This document shows, piece by piece, positions 8,634-14,670 of a DNA stretch of 14,670 nt. Position 1 is the first letter of the stretch; each line of letters opens with the position of its first letter. A model generated the notes under the pieces. It was not told the DNA's origin, made no database searches, and was given only the letters and a program-made list of their open reading frames with translations. Both the position numbers and the translations under genes were made by a program. Origin of the DNA: Smittium mucronatum (Eukaryota > Kickxellomycota > Harpellomycetes > Harpellales > Legeriomycetaceae); contig LSSL01003376.1 of assembly GCA_001953115.1 (NCBI GenBank), forward strand, positions 1 through 14,670. Reading direction: 5' to 3'.

Positions 8634-9472
8634 ATTGATTTTAAAGTAAAGCTGGAACTTCATAATTCTTTTGGCCAAACCAGATTTTTTTATAATTTTT
8701 ATTATTATTTTAATGATTGAATATAAGAAAATAGCTATACGGCTTCATGTGTGTGTTTTTTATTATCCATACAAAATATTAAAGTTAAATTCAGCGAGAA
8801 TGATGCAGCTTAGTTTTTTTAATACTAGAATCAAATATTATGGGAGAAAAGATATTTTAGATGTCAGAATAATAAGATATTATATCAAACCAAGATCTCA
8901 AATTAGTTACATTTGGGATAATTATGGAGGAGGATATAAGTTTAATAACACCTGAGTGAGAAAGTAATAAAAGAATTGTTGGTTTGCTAGGGGTATTATG
9001 TAGATGTAAGTTCAAGGATAAAAATTTAAAAAGTGTCAATTTAAAATAAATTCGGCTCTTTTCTATATTAATTTTGGGTTAAACTTATAAATTGTACGAT
9101 AAATCGCCTTAATTGTGTAATACCACCTCCTCTCCTACACATACCATTAACACAAATTTATATATGCATACATCGCAACTATAAATACCGACTTTTTATT
9201 TATTTAATGAATTCTAGAAAATTATTGTGAATAGAAAAACTAAGTTCAATTTTATATATTTTTGAACATTGAAAATTTTCAAAATATAGCTAGTTTTATT
9301 TTATATACATATTTTTCTAGTTATTGATCTTTTTAATTTTATTCTAAACCAAATTGTAAATTTTTTGATATTCCATATAAATTTTATTTATAATTTTCTT
9401 TTTCGTAATCAAAAATCACTATATGAAAAGAGATACAGTTTAAAAATATAAAAAAAGCATCCATATTTATTC

Positions 9473-9513
9473 TTTTTTTTTGGGGGGGGGGGTATAAAAT
9501 ATAAAATATAAAA
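9473..9513 (+). repeat. T9-G11 run followed by TATAAAA repeats
   Basis: T9 (9473-9481) passes directly into G11 (9482-9492), then TATAAAATATAAAA-type heptamer repeats to about 9513. The G11 run is a C11 run on the minus strand, the only one of the set in this orientation. Confidence 0.85.
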
Positions 9514-10285
9514 AATAATACGAGATATAAATGCTATTGGAAATATTAATCATTTAAAATTACCTCCATCTTTTAAATGGATAATTTTTTAACTTATTTT
9601 TAATCAAATAATATTCAAAGTTTTATTTTTCGATCCTATCTAATAAATTACATATAGAAACTCTTTCATATTAAAAAAAGCCTTAATTTTTATTATTATA
9701 TATTTTTTTAAGGATGCATAACGCATAAAAATATTCTGTAATTCCTAATTATAGATGAATTTTTGAAATTAAAAATATATTGATTCATTTTTATCTCTAT
9801 TTAGTTGAAATTCTGCATAATATATCTACTCTGAATAAAATAGGCACATTGATTTTTTTATATTCATTTCTTAGTTGTAAGGAAAAAATAAGGCAAAACA
9901 ATGCGTTGAGATTTATTCAGCAGAAAGTCATATTTATTTTTTTAAATAACGGAATCCATGTTAAAATAACCAAAACTATCATTTATTAATATTTTTTTAG
10001 AAAATTTAGAAAATTTTAATTAACAAAGTTTGTGATTAAAATTTAAAAATATTATTCTTAAATAATTTGCACAGTTAAATATGAAACATAATTATTTTAA
10101 TAATAAGAAATAAAATTTACATAAATAAACAAGATTAGGGTAATTGCAATTTTAGATAGAAAATTAAAAAAACTACTACTTTTATTTAAATTTTTTTTTT
10201 TCTTATAATATATGTGGGTTTTATATAAATTCATTTTATTGAATGTAAAATCCTAATTTTTCAGAAATGGGGGTTTTTTCGATGA

Positions 10286-10303
10286 ATATATATATATATA
10301 TAT
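10286..10303. repeat. AT dinucleotide microsatellite
   Basis: Nine uninterrupted AT units (18 bases), self-complementary. Confidence 0.85.
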
Positions 10304-12049
10304 CAAATAAAAACGAATAGAGATGTAAACATCTTTTATAAACAAAGGAACTTCTTGTAATATAGTAAAAATAAATAAATATTTTTTTGGGAGATATTCG
10401 CTCTTTAGCTTCAATTATTTTTGAGGGAGGATTTATTTATCTTGTTTTTTTCCCTTTAATAAGTAGTTTCTATACCATATATTAGGTATATTCATTAATA
10501 TTTTTTTAAATTAAGGTATAAACGATTTAAATATTAAAATTTATAGTAGCTCCATCCTTGGAATTTTTTTGATATTTTTTACCCTATTGGTGATTAAGAT
10601 TATCAATTAAATCTGGAAAAATATTAAATTAATATAATTCTGATTTAAATTGTTAATTTTTTAAATCCAGTATATAATCGTCAATATGATTATTTTAATG
10701 CTTAAAATTGTAACTTTACTTATATATATATAAGCGGATTTTAATATCTAAATTATCTCACAACATTTACAAATGAAAATTTAGTATAAGAAACCTCTAA
10801 TTACGGTTCAAGTTTCAAGATAAATACGGCTTTTGTGGATCAAATAAGTTAATTAAAGGCTTATTCATAAAAAAAATAAATTTATATAATTTGTCTTATT
10901 TTTTTATTTTGTGAAAAAAACGTGAAACTTTAAATCTTAAGAATTATAGAGTCATGATAAATAAAAATGAATAATTCTATTTTTTCCATTTTTTTTTTAA
11001 AGGTAATTTCTTAAATTGAAATTTATAATTATCCACAAATAATTTTTAAATATATTCTCTTTCCGCTTTTTGCATATTTCTCATAAACTTATGTGATCAT
11101 TTAAATTTTTAAATTACCTCATAGAGATAAATTGGTTAATTTAACTTAATGGATTTTATTTGATATAAATTTTTTTTAAAGGAATCATTTTAACTAAAAT
11201 CACAAAAATTAATTGTATTATAATTAATAAATATCCATTCTAATGCTTCTTATGCATCTAATTTTTAATATTTCCCTAAATTTCCTTTAAAAAATTAAGA
11301 ACAAAACAAAGAATTGCCCCTAAATTGTATCGGTATTTTTTATCATAATAAAAATAGATTTAAAGTGAATAAATTTTATATTTTTATTATTTTCCGAATT
11401 TTTTACTTATTAAGATAAAAGAACACTCTATATTATTTTCAAAAAAATATGAGAATTTTGTTTTTAATAAAGAACAAATTATGCAAAAAAAAAATAATTC
11501 AATTTCCGCTTATTGGATGAGAATTTTTCAATTCAGTATTTTATCATTTTTCAATTACAGATTTTTAATTTAAAAAAATAATTTTTTAAATTTTATTGAG
11601 TAGGCTTTTTTCGGATTTTAGTGATATTTTACCAAATCAAACTAAAATCCACTTTAAATTAAATTAAGCCCAGAATATTGATAGTTTTTTTTAAAAAAAA
11701 TAAAATCATGATAAATTTTTATTTTAACCACAGCTTCAACGTATTTCTATATAGTATTAATATAATTTGCGTATTTATGGTTAATTTGGGCTAAATATAT
11801 GAATTTTTTTATTAATTAATACCGATTGTGTATATTTTATGCTTAGATAATTTTTAGTTAAAAAGTTCTCGCTATATCTCAAAAAATGCACCAATTTTTT
11901 TTTTAAAGTTGATAAAGTGAGTGGAAACAATTAGTTTTTTAATTAATTATTTTATATGTAAAACCCTGGTTTTTTCTTGAAAATTATAAATATAAATATA
12001 TCAAATGGAATCAAAAAGCCAAAATATACCATATCAGAACACGAAATAG

Positions 12050-12070
12050 ATCAAAGATCAAATATCAAAA
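12050..12070 (+). repeat. three tandem ATCAAAN heptamers
   Basis: ATCAAA recurs at 12050, 12057 and 12064 with exact 7-base spacing. Two more copies lie at 12000 and 12010, all within an A-rich, T-poor stretch on this strand. Confidence 0.6.
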
Positions 12071-13394
12071 CCAAAACAATAAATTTATGAAAATAAAAGG
12101 AAGTATTTTCAATAAATTTTGAAAATGTAAAATAATAATAAAATCATATTATTTTTTGATTAATACATTTTAAAGAGTGTTAAAATGAGTTTTAAGTAAA
12201 AAAAAAACATTTAATTTTATTCCAATTTATAACCAAATAGAATAATTTTGTATAAAAAAAATAGCCATTAGTAATACTTCTACATATTTCTCTCTCAGGT
12301 ATACGCGAAATATTTTTTTATATAAAAAAATATGTTAAATAACAAAATTAAAAATATCTATAGTTATATTTTTCTAAAAAAAAGTAAATTAATCGGAATC
12401 CAATGATTTTTATAGTAAATAAATAAAATCGAAAAATTCTATTTATTATTATTAAAATAAATTGATTTAAAAAATTAAAATAGCATTCATGACAATTTAA
12501 TTTGAATAAATGAAAAAATAAAAATCAATTTTTTTTGAAAGTATTGGCTTAAAATTGATGATTGAAATTTTTATTTTTATTTTTATCCGGTTATTTTAAA
12601 AATTAAGTTAGTTATAAAAAGAATATTTTTAAAATACTCTTTTTATATATTTTAGAAAAAATAGAAACATATACTGATAATTTAGAAAATGTAATTTAAA
12701 ATCAAATCAGAAAATATTTGTTATCAAGAAAAGACTAAAAATTATTCTATTAAAGCATCTCAATTTAGTAATATAGAGCTTAAATTATTTATAACAAATT
12801 TAATATAAAAATTGAAAGTCTATATCACTATGTGGCATTAAAAGGAATAAGTTGAGGTAATAATTTTTTTAAAAATCATGGAATGGAATGGATGGGATTA
12901 TATTAGCTATATTTTTTTATACAGAGATTTTTTTAATTGAATTTATATTTATTAAATTTGTAGACCTTAAACTATCACTTTCGGCGATTTCACTCTCGCA
13001 TTAAAGAATATAGCAAAAATTCAATCCCACACATCAGAGATAAAAATTCTATTTTTTTAATTATAAAAATGATACTTATAAAAAAATATGGCATCTTTAG
13101 TCTATAATTGATAATCAATAACCGTTTTTTGTGATTTTTGCTAAAATTTAAATATTTTAGTAAATATTTGAATGTAGGAGATTATTATATCTTTGAACCA
13201 ATTCCCTCGATGTATGGAGCTGTTTTAGCGGTAGAGGGGAGTTGGGAGAAAAAATTTTAAATTAGTTTTTATAACTTTTTATTAATTTTAAAATAAATTT
13301 TCCGTAAAAAAAAAAAGAGAGATTCTTAAATCTAAATGGGAAAATGTCCGAAAATATTTATGGAAATTTTTATCTAATAACAGTAATAATAATT

Positions 13395-13985
13395 AAAAAG
13401 CCCATTTGAACTTCACTAAATTTCCTTATAATTCCATAACACAGTTTTCCCACTATTTTAAACTTCTATTTTTAGCCCTTTAAAAAAAATGAAAATTTTA
13501 AATTTTAAATAAGATTTAGATTTAAAAAATGACAAAAAGAAATCCAAGGAAATTTCAGGGTTTTAAATGATATTAGACATAAATTAACCCAAAGTAACAA
13601 AAGTAAGTATGAATTTAGTGTTTATTAGAGTTGATAAAATAAGATTGGTACAATTTTATGAAAATCAACCATTTTTTAAAAAAAAATTAATAGATTTATG
13701 TAAAAATAAAGCAAAGGCGTTGAAATATAAGTTTCCTTGGAAATTTTTTTTTGCGGATATATATATATATATATAGATAAATTAATTATATAATTTAAAA
13801 ATAAAAATAACTGCAATAAATTTTACAACCCTTTATTTTAAATATTAATTCTTTGGGAGTTTAAAAAGAAAAAAAAAATTAAAAAATAAATGTCCAAATA
13901 ATAAATTGTTTAATTTTTGGATATAAAATGTTTAAAATTATTTGGAAAATTTGAGTTTCACTAAATTCTATAAAAAAGCCCATTT
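13395..13985 (+). repeat. two short direct repeats in swapped order
   Basis: AAAAAGCCCATTT occurs at 13395-13407 and 13973-13985. TTCACTAAATT occurs at 13412-13422 and 13957-13967. The order of the two words is reversed between copies, both on the + strand. The GCCC core makes the 13-mer less likely to be a pure AT coincidence. Confidence 0.35.
13757..13775. repeat. AT dinucleotide microsatellite
   Basis: Nineteen bases of alternating A and T, preceded by a T-run and GCGG. Confidence 0.85.
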
Positions 13986-14264
13986 AGTTATTTGATTAAC
14001 ATTTTTATATTATTTTTATCTAAATTATTTCACATTTCATCTTGATATCGTTTTTTTAGCGAAAGAGAATAAATCTTTTTTTTTTTTTGAAAAAGCTGCA
14101 TATGAAGAAAAGTGATAGATATAAATATAAATACGAATTTTAGCTGGTTCTGAGTTTGAAAGGATGATAAGAGTTGTTTTTAATTATTGATACAATCAAT
14201 TTTTTAGCTAGTTGTAGGATTAAAAATTTGAGATGAAAATGTTTATTAGGCTCATTTTTAACCT

Positions 14265-14273
14265 CCCCCCCCC
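14265..14273 (+). repeat. C9 homopolymer with adjacent inverted repeat
   Basis: Nine C residues, directly followed by ATCCACAAT (14274-14282). That pairs with ATTGATGGAT (14299-14308), with one bulged base and a 16-nt loop. Confidence 0.75.
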
Positions 14274-14670
14274 ATCCACAATCCCGAAAAATGATTATAT
14301 TGATGGATTATTTAATTAAATATAGTTATATTCTTTTATGGGATTTTAATACAGGTAGAGAAACCCTAATTTAAATATTTCAACTCAACACCCATAAAAA
14401 AAACTCCTCTATTTTTTTTTAAGTTTATGGTTATTATTTTCATTTTTTTTAAAATAAGTAAACTTTATGTGTTATTAAGGGGTAGTACTCTTTGTGTGAA
14501 ATAGTTGCAAGTGATAATATTTATATTTCTATTTAAAAATAAATCCGAAACTTTATAGCTTTCAAATAAATGTTATTTATTTAAAATTTTGCTTAAACTC
14601 TTACAAAGTATGTATTTTTCGTTAATAAAGATGGATTTAGTCGGTTTTATAAGATATGTAATTTATTAAA

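Larger units (their letters stand above)
6061..14670. other. AT desert: gene-free, about 80-90% AT in sampled lines
   Basis: Sampled lines run about 7-20% GC. Only short, Ile/Phe/Lys/Asn/Tyr-rich frames occur, several opening at TTG rather than ATG, as expected by chance in such DNA. I saw no tRNA B-box with a matching acceptor stem, no rRNA, no transposase or reverse-transcriptase motif and no telomere array (only isolated TTAGGG). Contents worth marking are pure C or G runs, AT microsatellites and a few short repeats, listed separately. Confidence 0.7.

Noticed and set aside
8671..8955. 94-codon frame, with 8857-9039 on the opposite strand
   Set aside because: Opens at TTG (first ATG 8713), no recognisable family, and the opposite strand is equally open. 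The island itself is kept as a finding, not a gene.
9780..9989. 69-codon frame
   Set aside because: TTG start in AT-rich noise with no motif.
10136..10142. TTAGGG-like telomere word
   Set aside because: Single isolated occurrence with no tandem array.
10800..10820. GGTTCAAG resembling a tRNA B-box
   Set aside because: No A-box, anticodon arm or acceptor pairing could be built around it.

Overview
This is nuclear DNA from a low-GC eukaryote, most likely a fungus and possibly an early-diverging one with AT-rich intergenic DNA such as Kickxellomycotina/Harpellales. The lineage is inferred from gene content, short introns (63 and about 74 nt) and base composition, not from a database match. There is nothing bacterial about the layout: no operon, no Shine-Dalgarno sites, and spliceosomal GT...AG introns are visible.

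Region 1 (1-1276, + strand) is the 3' part of PAF1, a subunit of the Paf1 transcription-elongation complex. The window opens inside an intron, at a C13 tract. The visible CDS is three exons (82-846, 910-1091, 1166-1276) ending in a TGA. The N-terminal exon(s) lie outside the window.

Region 2 (1313-4042, - strand) is a complete intronless coding region for a RanBP9/RanBP10/Vid30 (Gid1) protein, the SPRY-LisH-CTLH-CRA scaffold of the GID/CTLH ubiquitin ligase. It converges on PAF1 with only 36 bp between the two stop codons, so the 3' ends of the transcripts must nearly touch or overlap. Upstream (4043-4480) are a candidate 5'UTR intron, a possible short upstream ORF, a TATA-like run and several CCAAT boxes. 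Together these look like a normal fungal Pol II promoter.

Region 3 (about 4480-6060) is non-coding DNA of intermediate composition (about 30-40% GC by hand count of sample lines) with no gene I can support.

Region 4 (about 6060-14670) is an AT desert (roughly 10-20% GC in sampled lines). It contains only chance ORFs, AT microsatellites, A/T homopolymers and a few striking pure C or G runs (C11, C7AC5, G11, C9). I found no tRNA, rRNA, transposase, reverse transcriptase or CRISPR array. The two genes act in separate pathways (Pol II elongation and regulated protein turnover). Their adjacency shows no shared function, only compact convergent packing next to a large gene-free block. I did not find a novel multi-gene system.
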